A stretch of DNA of 64,000 bases from Halanaerobium saccharolyticum (GCF_004362045.1 NZ_SNWX01000002.1:124001-188000), one strand, 5' to 3'. Numbered from the stretch's first letter, positions 51,306 through 61,012 are shown. Translations and numbers: made by a program. The notes: generated by a model from the letters alone, not told the origin.

Positions 51306-53064
51306 TAACCAAATTGAGTTATTAAAAAGAGTATTTAAATATGTTTTACCATATAAAGGCAGGCTGGCAGGGGGAGTAATCTCCATGCTGGTTCATGCCT
51401 TTTTAACAGTTTTTTTCGTCAGGGTTTTTCAGGGACTTCTGGAAACAATTATCTCAGATATTAATATGGGCAGAGAAGGGATGGTTCAGCTGTCTCTGGT
51501 TGCAGGAATGATGATTGTAGTTTATTTTCTCAAAGGGGTTTCCTATTATGGGAAAACCTATCTCGTTTCTTATGTTTCCCAGAAGTCAATTAGAGATATC
51601 AGAGATGACCTTTATTCTCATCTCCACAATCTGTCGCTGAGTTTTTACAGTAAAAATAAAACTGGTGATATTTTATCAAGAGTGACCAATGATGTGCAGC
51701 AGTTGGAAAGTTCGATAATTAATACTACTGTAGGAACCATAGATAAAGTATTCACTCTGATTGGAGGAATAATTTATCTAATTTATTTAAACTATCGACT
51801 TACAATCTTTTTGATTATAATTTTACCATTCATCACCTATGTAATAACAAAATTTAATTATAAGTTAAAGAAGGTCAGCCGCAGGGTACAAATTAAGATT
51901 GCAGATGTTTCAGATGTACTGCAGGAGACACTTTCGGCGGTCAGGGTTGTTAAGTCATTTGGCCGAGAAGAATACGAGTTTGACCGTTTTAGCAATGAAA
52001 ACCAGGCTAATTTTAGAGCCAAAATGAAAAAAACTCAATATGGAGCGATTTTAACTCCACTGGTCGAGTTTCTGGCCGCTATTTCCTTTACAGCTATTCT
52101 CTGGTATGGTGGTTATGAGGTAATGCAGGGCCGGATGACAGCCTCTGAGCTGATTGCCTTTTTCACTCTACTTTTAACTATCAGTGAGCCACTGAGGTCA
52201 CTTACCAAATTAAGCAAAAGACTGCAGAACTTATTTGCTTCTGCTGAGCGAGTCTTTGAGATTATGGACACCGAAAGTGAGCTGCGGGAAGATGATGAGA
52301 ACAAAATTGAATTAGAAGAGGTAGAGGGTGAGGTTGTTTATGATAATGTTACTTTTGCCTATAATAGAGATGAAGTAGTCCTGAAAGATATTAACTTAAC
52401 TGCTAAACCGGGTGAGGTTGTGGCACTTGTTGGTCACAGTGGTGCCGGAAAAACAACAATGGTTGACTTGATCCCCCGCTTTTTTGACCCGATCGAGGGA
52501 CGGATGCGGCTGGATGGTCATGATCTCAAAGATTTAAAAATAGACAGCCTGCGTGATTTTATTGGTATAGTACCCCAGGAGACAATTTTATTCAGCGGTA
52601 CTTTAAGAAATAATATAGCTTATGGTGACTTAGATGCTGATGACGAAGCTATCCAGAAGGCAGCTCAGGCAGCCAATGCGCATGAGTTTATTATGAATTT
52701 TCCTGACGGCTATGATACAATGGTTGGAGAAAGAGGAGTTGGTCTCTCCGGTGGTCAGAAACAGCGGATTTCTATTGCCAGAGCGATTCTTAAAAATCCA
52801 AGGATTTTGATTTTAGATGAGGCTACTTCTTCGCTTGACTCGGAGTCTGAAGCTCTGGTTCAGGAAGCCTTAGAACATTTAATGGAAAATAGGACAACCT
52901 TTATTATTGCCCATCGACTTTCTACTATCAAAAATGCAGATAAGATTGTGGTCGTAGAACAGGGTGAGATTATGGAAATGGGAAGTCATCAGGAACTGCT
53001 TGCAAAACAGGGGAAATATGCTTCCCTGTATCAGGGTCAGTTTATTGAAGACCCCAATGCTTAA
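51286..53064 (+). CDS. msbA: lipid A exporter-type ABC transporter (MsbA family)
   Basis: A 592-residue half-transporter: six-helix membrane domain (about 20-320) and an ATPase with Walker A GHSGAGKTT (383-391), Q-loop IVPQETILFSGTLRNNIAYG, signature LSGGQKQR (487-494), Walker B ILILDEATSSLD and H-loop AHRLST. It should work as a homodimer flipping lipid A-core across the inner membrane. The next genes are for lipid A and Kdo, supporting MsbA over other exporters. ATG 51286 is preceded by GGGGA; the longer reading from 51247 has no site. Confidence 0.9.
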   Translation: MDSAKDSNQIELLKRVFKYVLPYKGRLAGGVISMLVHAFLTVFFVRVFQGLLETIISDINMGREGMVQLSLVAGMMIVVYFLKGVSYYGKTYLVSYVSQKSIRDIRDDLYSHLHNLSLSFYSKNKTGDILSRVTNDVQQLESSIINTTVGTIDKVFTLIGGIIYLIYLNYRLTIFLIIILPFITYVITKFNYKLKKVSRRVQIKIADVSDVLQETLSAVRVVKSFGREEYEFDRFSNENQANFRAKMKKTQYGAILTPLVEFLAAISFTAILWYGGYEVMQGRMTASELIAFFTLLLTISEPLRSLTKLSKRLQNLFASAERVFEIMDTESELREDDENKIELEEVEGEVVYDNVTFAYNRDEVVLKDINLTAKPGEVVALVGHSGAGKTTMVDLIPRFFDPIEGRMRLDGHDLKDLKIDSLRDFIGIVPQETILFSGTLRNNIAYGDLDADDEAIQKAAQAANAHEFIMNFPDGYDTMVGERGVGLSGGQKQRISIARAILKNPRILILDEATSSLDSESEALVQEALEHLMENRTTFIIAHRLSTIKNADKIVVVEQGEIMEMGSHQELLAKQGKYASLYQGQFIEDPNA

Positions 53065-53120
53065 TAAATAATGCTCAAACAAATAATAAGTAGTGCTCAA
53101 ATAAAGAAGGAGGGAGACGA

Positions 53121-53771
53121 TTGTCAGCAGGAAAAAAAGTTTTAAAAGATAAGATGATTCCTCCTTTTGCCTATAACCTGATTAAATTAACAAATCAGAG
53201 TTATCGGCTGGAAGTTGCAGGTTGGGAGCCGGTAAAGAAGGCCCTGGAAGCAGGGGATTCTCTGGTTTTTTCCAGCTGGCACGGTAAAAGCTGGGTTCCC
53301 GCCTATTTTTTAAGAGACCTGGGAATTTATGCGCTGACCAGTTTAAGCCGGGATGGTAGTTATATGACCGAGATTCTGCATAAACTGGGCTGGAAAACAG
53401 TTCGCGGCTCCAGCAGCAGAGGCGCAAGTCGTTCACTGCTGGCTCTCTATCGCAAGTTAAAAACAGGGGCCAGTACTGCCTTAACTCCGGATGGCCCAAC
53501 CGGACCAATCTATCAGGTTAAACCGGGCATTATTTTTCTTCAGGAGAAGGCCGATTCTCTGCTGGTTCCAATGGGGGTAGATGCCCGCTGGAAAAAGAAT
53601 TTTAACAGCTGGGATCAGTATCTGCTGCCGCTTCCTTTTAGTAAAACTGCTCTGGTTTTCGGTGAGCCCTTTTCTTTTGAGGCTGACCTGGAAATGGAAG
53701 CAAAACAGAAAATATTAAAAGAGAAAATGGAAGCAGTTAATTTAAGAGCAGCCGAAATAGTCAAAAAGTAA
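53121..53771 (+). CDS. DUF374 lysophospholipid acyltransferase-like protein
   Basis: A 216-residue protein with the DUF374 pattern: FSSWHGKSWVPAYFL (HxK-type active site region), TSLSRDGSYMTEIL, GWKTVRGSSSRGASRSLL, TPDGPTGPIYQVKPGI and FGEPFSF. The fold is that of glycerolipid acyltransferases, where the first His and the following residue act in catalysis. In diderm genomes it is frequently encoded with LPS genes and may acylate a lipid A or sugar-lipid intermediate. Start TTG 53121 after GGAGGG. Two imperfect 12-bp direct repeats (TGCTCAAAYAAA, 53072 and 53094) precede it. Confidence 0.8.
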   Translation: MSAGKKVLKDKMIPPFAYNLIKLTNQSYRLEVAGWEPVKKALEAGDSLVFSSWHGKSWVPAYFLRDLGIYALTSLSRDGSYMTEILHKLGWKTVRGSSSRGASRSLLALYRKLKTGASTALTPDGPTGPIYQVKPGIIFLQEKADSLLVPMGVDARWKKNFNSWDQYLLPLPFSKTALVFGEPFSFEADLEMEAKQKILKEKMEAVNLRAAEIVKK

Positions 53772-53787
53772 TGGTGGTATTAATTAT

Positions 53788-54912
53788 ATGGATAAACTGC
53801 AGAGGTATTTAGAAAAAATAATAAGTGGTTCAAAAAAAGGAAAAGTGGCAGCTGTAATTCGCTTTATTTTATTTCTGCTTTCCCTTGTATATTCCCAGCT
53901 GGCCAAAATTAGGTCAGTCCTCTATCAAAATAATATTTTAAAGAAAAAAGAAGCCGGGGTACCGGTAATTAGTATTGGTAATATTACTACCGGGGGAACT
54001 GGGAAAACCCCTTTTACAGCTTTTTTGGCTGAAGAATTAAAATCAGAATATAAGATAGCTATTATCAGCCGCGGTTATGGGGCTTCGCGAGATGTAGAAG
54101 AACCATTTTTAATTAAGAATGATGATCAACTCTATGCCAATGCCGCAGAGGCCGGAGATGAACTTTTTATGCTGGCCCGCAGCAGTGATCAGCTAATTTT
54201 TATCCGATCTGCTAACAGATATCAGGGGACAAAACTTGCTGAAGAATGTGGAGCAGAGCTAATTTTGCTGGATGATGGATTTCAGCATTACCAATTAAAG
54301 CGGAATGTAGATATAGTCTTAATTGATGCCGAAGAACCCTTTTCTAATAATCGAGTGCTGCCAGCAGGTTTGTTAAGAGAACCTTTTACTGCTTTAAAAA
54401 GAGCCGATCTTTTTCTTTTAAACAGGAGTGAAAATGTTGATTTAAGCCGAATTAAGGAGCTGAAAAAATCTCTAAATACTCTCAACCCTTTCAATAAAGG
54501 TATTTTCAGGGCAGAAACCAGATTAGATAACTGTGTTTCTGTTGCTTCACAGGAAAAAGAATCTCTTGACTTTTTAAAGGAGAAAAAGGTTTTTGCTTTT
54601 TCCGGAATTGGAAGTCCGGAAGCTTTCAAAAAAAGTATAGAAACTGCCGGAGCAAAACTGGTAAGTTATAGAATCTTTAAAGATCATTATAATTATCAAA
54701 AAGAGGATTTATTGACTCTGCTTGATCAGTATTCTGCTTCCCAGGCTGATTTGATTTTGACTACAGAAAAGGATGCGGTTAAATTATTTGATTTTGCAGA
54801 GATGATTGGAGAACTGCCCTTTTATTATCTCAAGATTTCTCTGGCGATTGAGAAGAGGGAAGAATTGCTGGAGATTGTTAAAGACAGAATTAAAAATGAA
54901 AGAGCGAAATAA
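53788..54912 (+). CDS. lpxK: tetraacyldisaccharide 4'-kinase
   Basis: A 374-residue inner-membrane-associated kinase adding the 4'-phosphate of lipid A. One N-terminal hydrophobic segment (VIRFILFLLSLVYSQL, 24-39) precedes the P-loop SIGNITTGGTGKTPF, then ISRGYGA, DDGFQHYQLKRNVDIVLID and RVLPAGLLREP, all LpxK hallmarks. It is slightly longer than the enterobacterial enzyme (about 330). It stands 16 bp after the DUF374 gene and 20 bp before kdsB. Confidence 0.94.
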   Translation: MDKLQRYLEKIISGSKKGKVAAVIRFILFLLSLVYSQLAKIRSVLYQNNILKKKEAGVPVISIGNITTGGTGKTPFTAFLAEELKSEYKIAIISRGYGASRDVEEPFLIKNDDQLYANAAEAGDELFMLARSSDQLIFIRSANRYQGTKLAEECGAELILLDDGFQHYQLKRNVDIVLIDAEEPFSNNRVLPAGLLREPFTALKRADLFLLNRSENVDLSRIKELKKSLNTLNPFNKGIFRAETRLDNCVSVASQEKESLDFLKEKKVFAFSGIGSPEAFKKSIETAGAKLVSYRIFKDHYNYQKEDLLTLLDQYSASQADLILTTEKDAVKLFDFAEMIGELPFYYLKISLAIEKREELLEIVKDRIKNERAK

Positions 54913-54932
54913 AGATTTGAGGTGGATTTTGA

Positions 54933-55682
54933 ATGTCTAAACTTAAAACTGCTGCTGTAATTCCTGCCCGCTATGCTTCCAGCCGTTTTCCGGGTAAAGC
55001 TCTGGCAGAAATTATGGGTCAGCCAATGATTGTGCGGGTGCTGAAAGCAGCAGAAAAATGTAAGTTAATTGATGAGGTTTATGTAGCTACAGATGATGTG
55101 AGAATCAAAAGTCGGGTGGAAGAAGCTGGAGGCAGCGCAATTATGACTTCAGCCCAGCATCAGAGTGGAACTGATAGAATTGCTGAGGCTGCTGCTGAAA
55201 TTGAAGCTGATTTAATTGTGAATATTCAGGGGGATGAACCTCTAATTAAAGCAGAGAGTATTGCCCGGGCTTTAAAACCTTTTGCCAAAGAAGCTGAGCT
55301 TAAAATGAGTACTTTAAAAAGAAAAATTACAGCTGAGGAAGCAAAAAATCCAGATCTGGTTAAGGTTATCACTGATCAAAATGACTATGCTTTATATTTT
55401 TCTCGCTCGCCAGTTCCCTATTATCGAAGTGCTGAACCAGAGGCTCAGAATTATTATCAGCATATTGGACTTTATGTTTACCGTAAAGACTTTCTGCTGC
55501 AGTATGCCGGGATGGAGCAGACTCCTTTAGAAAAGGCGGAGTCTTTAGAACAGCTGCGGGCCCTGGAGAATGGTTTTCAGATAAAGGTTCTGGAAACAGA
55601 GTCGAAGTTAATCGGGGTTGACCGCAGAGAAGATATTGAGCTGGTTGAAGCAGAGATTAAGGCCAGAAGATTTGATAGTTAA
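54933..55682 (+). CDS. kdsB: 3-deoxy-manno-octulosonate cytidylyltransferase (CMP-Kdo synthetase)
   Basis: A 249-residue nucleotidyltransferase activating Kdo with CTP. Motifs: AVIPARYASSRFPGKALAEI, VYVATDDVRI, MTSAQHQSGTDRIAEA, VNIQGDEPLI and YYQHIGLYVYRKDFL. GGTGG precedes ATG 54933. It supplies the donor for WaaA encoded 3 kb downstream in the same run. Confidence 0.96.
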   Translation: MSKLKTAAVIPARYASSRFPGKALAEIMGQPMIVRVLKAAEKCKLIDEVYVATDDVRIKSRVEEAGGSAIMTSAQHQSGTDRIAEAAAEIEADLIVNIQGDEPLIKAESIARALKPFAKEAELKMSTLKRKITAEEAKNPDLVKVITDQNDYALYFSRSPVPYYRSAEPEAQNYYQHIGLYVYRKDFLLQYAGMEQTPLEKAESLEQLRALENGFQIKVLETESKLIGVDRREDIELVEAEIKARRFDS

Positions 55683-55772
55683 TTTTGATTCAGTCAGATA
55701 TTTGTTCTTTTTACTATTGATTAGCAAAAAACCTGGTTTAAGAGAAATTTAAATTTGAGATGGAGGTAAATA

Positions 55773-56618
55773 ATGCAAAAAAAGGTCAAATTAAATGATG
55801 ATATTATATTTGGTGATCAGGAAAGACCATTTGTACTTTTAGCAGGTCCCTGTGCAATTGAAGAAGAAGATAGAGTGCTGAGAATTGCAGAAGGAATCAA
55901 AAAGATTACAGAAAAGCTGGGAATTCCCTATGTTTTTAAGGCTTCTTTTGATAAGGCCAACCGTTCTTCTATAGAATCCTACCGGGGACCGGGACTGGAA
56001 GCGGGTTTAAGAATTTTAGAGAAGGTTAAAAAAGAATTTGACTTAGCTGTGATTTCGGATATTCATTTACCAGAGCAGGCAGCAGCAGCGGCTGAAGTTT
56101 TAGATATCATGCAGATTCCTGCCTTTTTGTCCAGACAGACAGATATGCTGACCGCAGCAGGTAAAACAGGCAGTATAATCAATGTTAAAAAGGGCCAGTT
56201 TCTGGCACCCTGGGATATTGATCAGGTTATAAATAAAATTGAGAGCACAAATAATGAGCGGATTCTGCTGACCGAAAGAGGAGTTTCTTTTGGTTATAAT
56301 AATTTAGTGGTAGATATGCGTTCACTGCCCCGGATGCGCAAAACTGGTTATCCGGTTGTTTTTGATGCCACTCACGCTGTCCAGCTTCCCGGAGGCGCTG
56401 GAGATAAATCAGGTGGAGAAAAAGAATATGTCCCTTATTTAATGAGGGCTGCACTGGCGGCCGGGATTGATTCTTTATTTATGGAAGTTCACGATAATCC
56501 CGCTGTTGCTAAAAGTGATGGTGCCAATATGATTCCCTTAGAACAGCTGGAAGGAATTTTAAAGCAGGGTCTGGCAATTGATTCAGCGATGAAAAACTGT
56601 GAGGAAATAAATTATTAA
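55773..56618 (+). CDS. kdsA: 3-deoxy-8-phosphooctulonate synthase
   Basis: A 281-residue TIM barrel condensing arabinose-5-phosphate and phosphoenolpyruvate. [82 protein letters not shown] and [12 protein letters not shown] are characteristic. The AGPCAIE start indicates the metal-type variant with a cysteine at the ligand position, to be tested biochemically. AGGT precedes ATG 55773, 91 bp after kdsB. The A5P it needs comes from KdsD, the next gene. Confidence 0.96.
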   Translation: MQKKVKLNDDIIFGDQERPFVLLAGPCAIEEEDRVLRIAEGIKKITEKLGIPYVFKASFDKANRSSIESYRGPGLEAGLRILEKVKKEFDLAVISDIHLPEQAAAAAEVLDIMQIPAFLSRQTDMLTAAGKTGSIINVKKGQFLAPWDIDQVINKIESTNNERILLTERGVSFGYNNLVVDMRSLPRMRKTGYPVVFDATHAVQLPGGAGDKSGGEKEYVPYLMRAALAAGIDSLFMEVHDNPAVAKSDGANMIPLEQLEGILKQGLAIDSAMKNCEEINY

Positions 56619-56633
56619 ATACGGGTGAATAAA

Positions 56634-57623
56634 ATGACAAAAACCAGTAGAGATGATAAATTAAGAAAAGGAATTGAAGAAGCAAAAAATGCCCTGCAGA
56701 TAGAGGCAGAGGCAGTCTTAAAATTAAAAGAAGAATTGGACGGCAGCTTTAAACGGGCAATGGAACTGATTATTGATGCAAAAGGGAGAGTCGTTTTCAC
56801 TGGAGTTGGCAAAACAGGACTGGTGGCCAAAAAGCTGGCTGCAACATTTTCCAGCACGGGTACTTCAGCCTTTTTTGTCCATGCAGGAGAAGGCTTACAC
56901 GGTGATCTGGGGATGATTCGAGAAGGTGATGTAGTAATTGCTGTTTCCAATAGTGGGGAAACAGATGAGGTGATTTCCTTAATCCCTTCTTTGAGGAGAA
57001 TTGGGGTAACTCTAATTGCTCTGACAGGTAATGGTGATTCAACCCTGGCTGAACATGCCGATTTAATTTTGAAGGCAGATGTAATTACAGAGGCCTGTCC
57101 TCATAACCTGGCACCTACTGCCAGTACAACTGCTGCTATTGCACTGGGAGATGCCCTGGCAATTGCACTCTCAACTTACCATGGTTTTACCCCCGAAGAT
57201 TTTGCGCTTTATCATCCTGGAGGTTCTCTGGGGAGAAAACTGCTGACCAAAGTTAGAGATGTAATTAAAATCAGAGAGCAGAACCCGGTGGTAAAGATTG
57301 AGACTTCAGTCAGGGAAGCCTTATTTAAAATGACCAAAAGCCGGATGGGTTCAACCTCTATTGTTGATCAGGAAGGTAAGCTGAAGGGAATAATCACTGA
57401 TGGTGATATCCGCCGACTTTTAGAAAAATCATCAGATTTTATTGATCGTCCGGTTAAAGACTACATGACTGTCGATCCAATTTCTATTGCACCGGACAGA
57501 CTGGCAGCAGAGGCCTTACAGATTATGGAGGCCAAAGAAATTAATGATTTACCTGTTGTAGAAGATCAGAAGCCGGTAGCTATGCTCAATTTCCAGGACT
57601 TATTGCGCGCAAAAGTTTTTTAG
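56634..57623 (+). CDS. kdsD: arabinose-5-phosphate isomerase (SIS + two CBS domains)
   Basis: A 329-residue enzyme converting ribulose-5-phosphate to arabinose-5-phosphate. The SIS domain (residues 45-185) shows GRVVFTGVGKTGLVAKKLAATFSSTGT, FVHAGEGLHGDLGMI, SNSGETDEV and ALGDALAIAL; two CBS domains fill 205-329 (MGSTSIVDQEGKLKGIITDGDIRR, EINDLPVVEDQKPVAM). ATG 56634 lies 6 nt after GGGTG. kdsC, which normally follows to dephosphorylate Kdo-8-phosphate, is absent; lpxL comes next. Confidence 0.95.
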   Translation: MTKTSRDDKLRKGIEEAKNALQIEAEAVLKLKEELDGSFKRAMELIIDAKGRVVFTGVGKTGLVAKKLAATFSSTGTSAFFVHAGEGLHGDLGMIREGDVVIAVSNSGETDEVISLIPSLRRIGVTLIALTGNGDSTLAEHADLILKADVITEACPHNLAPTASTTAAIALGDALAIALSTYHGFTPEDFALYHPGGSLGRKLLTKVRDVIKIREQNPVVKIETSVREALFKMTKSRMGSTSIVDQEGKLKGIITDGDIRRLLEKSSDFIDRPVKDYMTVDPISIAPDRLAAEALQIMEAKEINDLPVVEDQKPVAMLNFQDLLRAKVF

Positions 57624-57668
57624 AAATAAATTTTATTTTGAAATTATGAAAGTTAAAAGAGGTTAAAA

Positions 57669-58535
57669 ATGAAGGATAAACTCAGTATTTTTTTATATAA
57701 TATTTTCAGATTTGTTTTAAAAAAACTTCCTGATCAGGCCGGTCGTTATTTAGGAAAGTTAATTGCTTTTTTAGCTTATTTTATTACACCGGAGCGGCGG
57801 GAACATTCTCGTTTAAATTTAAAGAGAGCTTTAAATACAAATGATCAAGAAGCGAAAAGATTAATAAAAAAAGTTTATAGAAATCTGGGATACGATTTTA
57901 CTGAATTTTTAATGGAAGATAAATTTACAGAGAACGATATAGATGAAATGGTTAATTTTGAGGGTTTAGAATATCTTGAACAGGCTTTAAAAGAAGAAAG
58001 AGGAGTTATTATATACACAGCCCACCTTGGTAACTGGGAGCTGATGGGAGCTGTTTTAGCACTTAAAGGGTATAGAGTTCATTCAATTGCTCAGGAACAA
58101 AACAATTCTCTTTTTGATGAGAAGATAAATGCAATCAGAAGTAATGTTGGTGTGGGAATTATTCCAAAAGGTCTTTCAATTAGAAAGGCATTTAAAGTTT
58201 TAAAAGCTAATGAAATTTTAGCTATTTTAGGAGATCAGCATGCGAGAAAGGATGGCTGGGAACTTAACTTTTTTGATCGGCCTGCTTTGACATTTCCTGG
58301 TGCTGTAAAATTTGCTCAGAGAACCGGTGCTCTAATTGTTCCAGCTTTTTTTCACCGTCAGGATTGGCTAAAACATAAACTTAAATGTTATCCACCCCGG
58401 AGAATTGATAAAGATGCTCCGGAAACAGAACTGAAAGCAGAACTGCAGTCTCTGCTTGAACTGACCGAAGAAGAAATCAAAAAAGAGCCTGCTGATTGGA
58501 TGTGGCTTCACAAACGCTGGAAGACATACAGTTAA
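57669..58535 (+). CDS. lpxL: lipid A biosynthesis (lauroyl-type) acyltransferase
   Basis: A 288-residue LpxL/HtrB-family acyltransferase adding a secondary acyl chain to Kdo-lipid IVA. The catalytic H-x4-E lies in YTAHLGNWELMG; ILGDQHARKDGWELNFFDRPA and PGAVKFAQRTGALIVPAF match the acceptor region. The N-terminus has a hydrophobic segment (KLIAFLAYFIT) for membrane binding. Only one such gene is present here, so a penta-acyl lipid A is possible, unless DUF374 supplies the other step. Confidence 0.92.
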   Translation: MKDKLSIFLYNIFRFVLKKLPDQAGRYLGKLIAFLAYFITPERREHSRLNLKRALNTNDQEAKRLIKKVYRNLGYDFTEFLMEDKFTENDIDEMVNFEGLEYLEQALKEERGVIIYTAHLGNWELMGAVLALKGYRVHSIAQEQNNSLFDEKINAIRSNVGVGIIPKGLSIRKAFKVLKANEILAILGDQHARKDGWELNFFDRPALTFPGAVKFAQRTGALIVPAFFHRQDWLKHKLKCYPPRRIDKDAPETELKAELQSLLELTEEEIKKEPADWMWLHKRWKTYS

Positions 58536-58578
58536 ATTTTGAGGAATAAATTTTTTAGTATTCTGGAGGGGGAGAAAT

Positions 58579-59895
58579 ATGTATTTTGTTTATAATTCAT
58601 TATTGTCTATTTTGACAGTTTTTTTACTTCCCTATTATTTTTTTAAGAGCAAAAAGAGTGGAGAAAAACTTAATTTAAGAGAGCGTTTTGCTTTTTATGA
58701 TCAAAATTTAGACCTTTTATTTCCAGCACCACGGGTGATCTGGATTCAGGCTGCTTCTGCAGGAGAAACTCTTGCAGCTCAAAAATTAACGGCTGAGATT
58801 AGGGAAAAGCATCCGGAAGCAAGGATCATTTTTTCTACAATGACTGCCAGCGGTAAGAATCTGGCTAAAAAGAAAATTAAGGGTGCTGACTTAATTATTT
58901 ATCTACCCTTTGATTTAAACTGGGTTGTTAAAAAGTCAGTTAAGATTTTTCAGCCGGATCTATTTATTATGATTGAGACTGAACTCTGGCCCAATTTAAT
59001 CAGGGCCCTGGATAAACAGGGTGCACAGATTATGCTGGCCAGCGGCCGAATCAGTGATGATTCTTTTGGACAGTATAAATATCTGGGTTCACTTTTGGAA
59101 GATATGTTAGAGCGAGTTGATATATTTAGTATGCAGCATCAGGAAGCGGCGGAGAAAATCAAAGAACTTGGAGCAGCAGAAGATCATGTCTGTATCAATG
59201 GAAATTTAAAATATGATATTGATTTGAACCTACCAACCAAAGAAGAATATTTTCAAAAACGAAAACTTTTCCAAATCAAGGATCAGACAAAAGTACTGGT
59301 TGCCGGAAGTACTCATCAGGGTGAAGAAGAGATGATTATAGACCTTTACCAGCAGCTTAAACCAGATTTTGAGAAGCTGAAGGTTTTACTTGCTCCCCGC
59401 TATGTTGAACGCAGGGAAGACCTTTTAGATCTCTGTCGGGAAAAGGGAACTGCAGCGGTGCTCTATTCGGAACTTAAAAGAAATGAGATTCAGCTGGCAG
59501 AGGATACAGATGTAATTATTATTGACACTATGGGGGAGCTGGCTCAACTTTATTTTTATGCTGATTTAGTTTTCATTGGCGGTTCTCTAATTGATCGTGG
59601 CGGTCATAATGTAATTGAGGCTGCTGCCAGAGCAAAAGTTGTGTTATTTGGTCAGAGTATGTATAATTTTAAAGAGGAAAGAGATTTTCTTTTAGAAAAT
59701 GAAGTAGCCTTTGAAATAGAAAATGCTGATGATTTTTTTGAAAAATGCTATCAGCTGCTGGCTAACGATCAATATCGAAAGCAGAGAGCAGAAAAAGCTG
59801 CGGAATTAATTGATCAAAATCGTGGTTCAGTTAGAAAACAGCTGCAGCTTGTTGATGTGCTGTTAAAGCAGGGAGAAGATTATAATGGTGGATAA
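58579..59895 (+). CDS. waaA: 3-deoxy-D-manno-octulosonic acid transferase
   Basis: A 438-residue inner-membrane glycosyltransferase (GT30) attaching Kdo to lipid IVA. An N-terminal anchor (FVYNSLLSILTVFLLPYYFF) precedes the catalytic region WIQAASAGETLAAQKL with its glutamate. FSTMTASGKNLAKKK, YLPFDLNWVV, MIETELWPNLI, AGSTHQGEEEMI, LAPRYVERRE and FIGGSLIDRGGHNVIEAA follow. The number of Kdo residues added cannot be read. GGAGGG precedes ATG 58579. It overlaps the next gene by 11 bp. Confidence 0.95.
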   Translation: MYFVYNSLLSILTVFLLPYYFFKSKKSGEKLNLRERFAFYDQNLDLLFPAPRVIWIQAASAGETLAAQKLTAEIREKHPEARIIFSTMTASGKNLAKKKIKGADLIIYLPFDLNWVVKKSVKIFQPDLFIMIETELWPNLIRALDKQGAQIMLASGRISDDSFGQYKYLGSLLEDMLERVDIFSMQHQEAAEKIKELGAAEDHVCINGNLKYDIDLNLPTKEEYFQKRKLFQIKDQTKVLVAGSTHQGEEEMIIDLYQQLKPDFEKLKVLLAPRYVERREDLLDLCREKGTAAVLYSELKRNEIQLAEDTDVIIIDTMGELAQLYFYADLVFIGGSLIDRGGHNVIEAAARAKVVLFGQSMYNFKEERDFLLENEVAFEIENADDFFEKCYQLLANDQYRKQRAEKAAELIDQNRGSVRKQLQLVDVLLKQGEDYNGG

Positions 59896-60940
59896 TGATG
59901 TGGAGAAAATATTAATTGTAAGATTGAGTGCTATTGGGGATGTAATTCATTCTTTACCTACTGCTTATGCTTTACGTCAGAAATATCCAGATGCTCAGAT
60001 TGACTGGCTTGTTGAAGAGCAGTCTTATCCCCTGGTTGATTTGAATCCGTATTTAGATAATGTAATTATTCTACCTCGTGATCGCTGGAAAGAATTAATA
60101 AAAAAAGATGTTATCAAAGGTCTTAGGTCATTTTTTTCATTTTTTAAAGATTTGAGAGCTGAAAATTATGATATTGGTTTAGATTTGCAGGGTCTTTTTA
60201 AGAGCTCTATAAGTTCCTTTTTGGTTAATCCTGATTTGCGTATGGGACCGGCTGACGGAAGAGAGTTGAGCACTTTATTTTATCAGGCAAAAATAGATGT
60301 TCCAGAAAACAAAGTTCATAGAATAAAGAAATATCTTCATTTTGCTGGAGCTCTTGCTGCTGAGATGAATAAAATAAATTATGGACTTAAAATGACTCCG
60401 ATTATTAAAAGTAGAGTAAGCCGGCTCTTTGAAGAACATAAAATTGTTACTAATAAAAAAAATATTATCATCAACCCCTTTACAAATTGGGAGTCTAAAA
60501 ATTGGTTTTTGGAACGTTATTTTAGTCTGGCCAATGAACTTATTAAAAACGGTTATTATGTTATATTTACTGGAAGCAGAGATGATAAAGAAGCTATTGA
60601 TAATTTTATTGCTATTAATGAAGAGAGTTATAGCAATCTAGCTGGAAAAACTGATCTGCAGGAATTAGCAGAGGTCTATAATCGGGCAGATTTATATATT
60701 GGTGGGGATACCGGGCCTACTCATCTTGCAGCAGCAGTAGGGACACCTGTAGTAGCTTTAATGGGACCTACTGACCCAGAAACCAATGGTCCCTTTGGTG
60801 AGGGGCATACTGTGATTCAGGATAATAGTTTAGAATGTATTCGCTGCTGGGACAGGCACTGCAGCCGGAAGATGCAGTGTATGAAGTCGATAAGTGTTGA
60901 ACAGGTGCTCAGGATAGCTAAAAAGAAATTAAATGATTAG
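59885..60940 (+). CDS. GT9 heptosyltransferase, first copy
   Basis: A 351-residue GT9 enzyme adding heptose to the LPS core. It begins ILIVRLSAIGDVIHSLPTAYALRQKYPDAQIDWLVEE (in segments), contains DIGLDLQGLFKSS, INPFTNWESKNWFLERY and the ADP-heptose site YIGGDTGPTHLAAAVGTPVVALMGPTDPE. A cluster of cysteines and basic residues (CIRCWDRHCSRKMQCM) ends the fold. It resembles WaaC/WaaF; which position it fills is not clear. It overlaps waaA by 11 bp. Its last 50 bp are repeated in inverted form just downstream. Confidence 0.92.
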   Translation: MVDNDVEKILIVRLSAIGDVIHSLPTAYALRQKYPDAQIDWLVEEQSYPLVDLNPYLDNVIILPRDRWKELIKKDVIKGLRSFFSFFKDLRAENYDIGLDLQGLFKSSISSFLVNPDLRMGPADGRELSTLFYQAKIDVPENKVHRIKKYLHFAGALAAEMNKINYGLKMTPIIKSRVSRLFEEHKIVTNKKNIIINPFTNWESKNWFLERYFSLANELIKNGYYVIFTGSRDDKEAIDNFIAINEESYSNLAGKTDLQELAEVYNRADLYIGGDTGPTHLAAAVGTPVVALMGPTDPETNGPFGEGHTVIQDNSLECIRCWDRHCSRKMQCMKSISVEQVLRIAKKKLND

Positions 60941-61012
60941 CCTAAAACATTCAGTTAATATGAAAATCATTTAATTTCTTTTAACATTAATTTAACCTGT
61001 TCAATTCTTATC
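60889..61012. repeat. quasi-palindrome: inverted duplication of the heptosyltransferase gene 3' end
   Basis: AAAAGAAATTAAATGATT (60921-60938, coding for the C-terminus) is perfectly inverted at 60965-60982. Further out, GATAAGTGTTGAACAGGT (60889-60906) matches the inverted copy at 60995-61012 at 16 of 18 positions. The arms total about 50 bp around a 26-bp centre, giving a very long hairpin between two GT9 genes. Confidence 0.85.
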
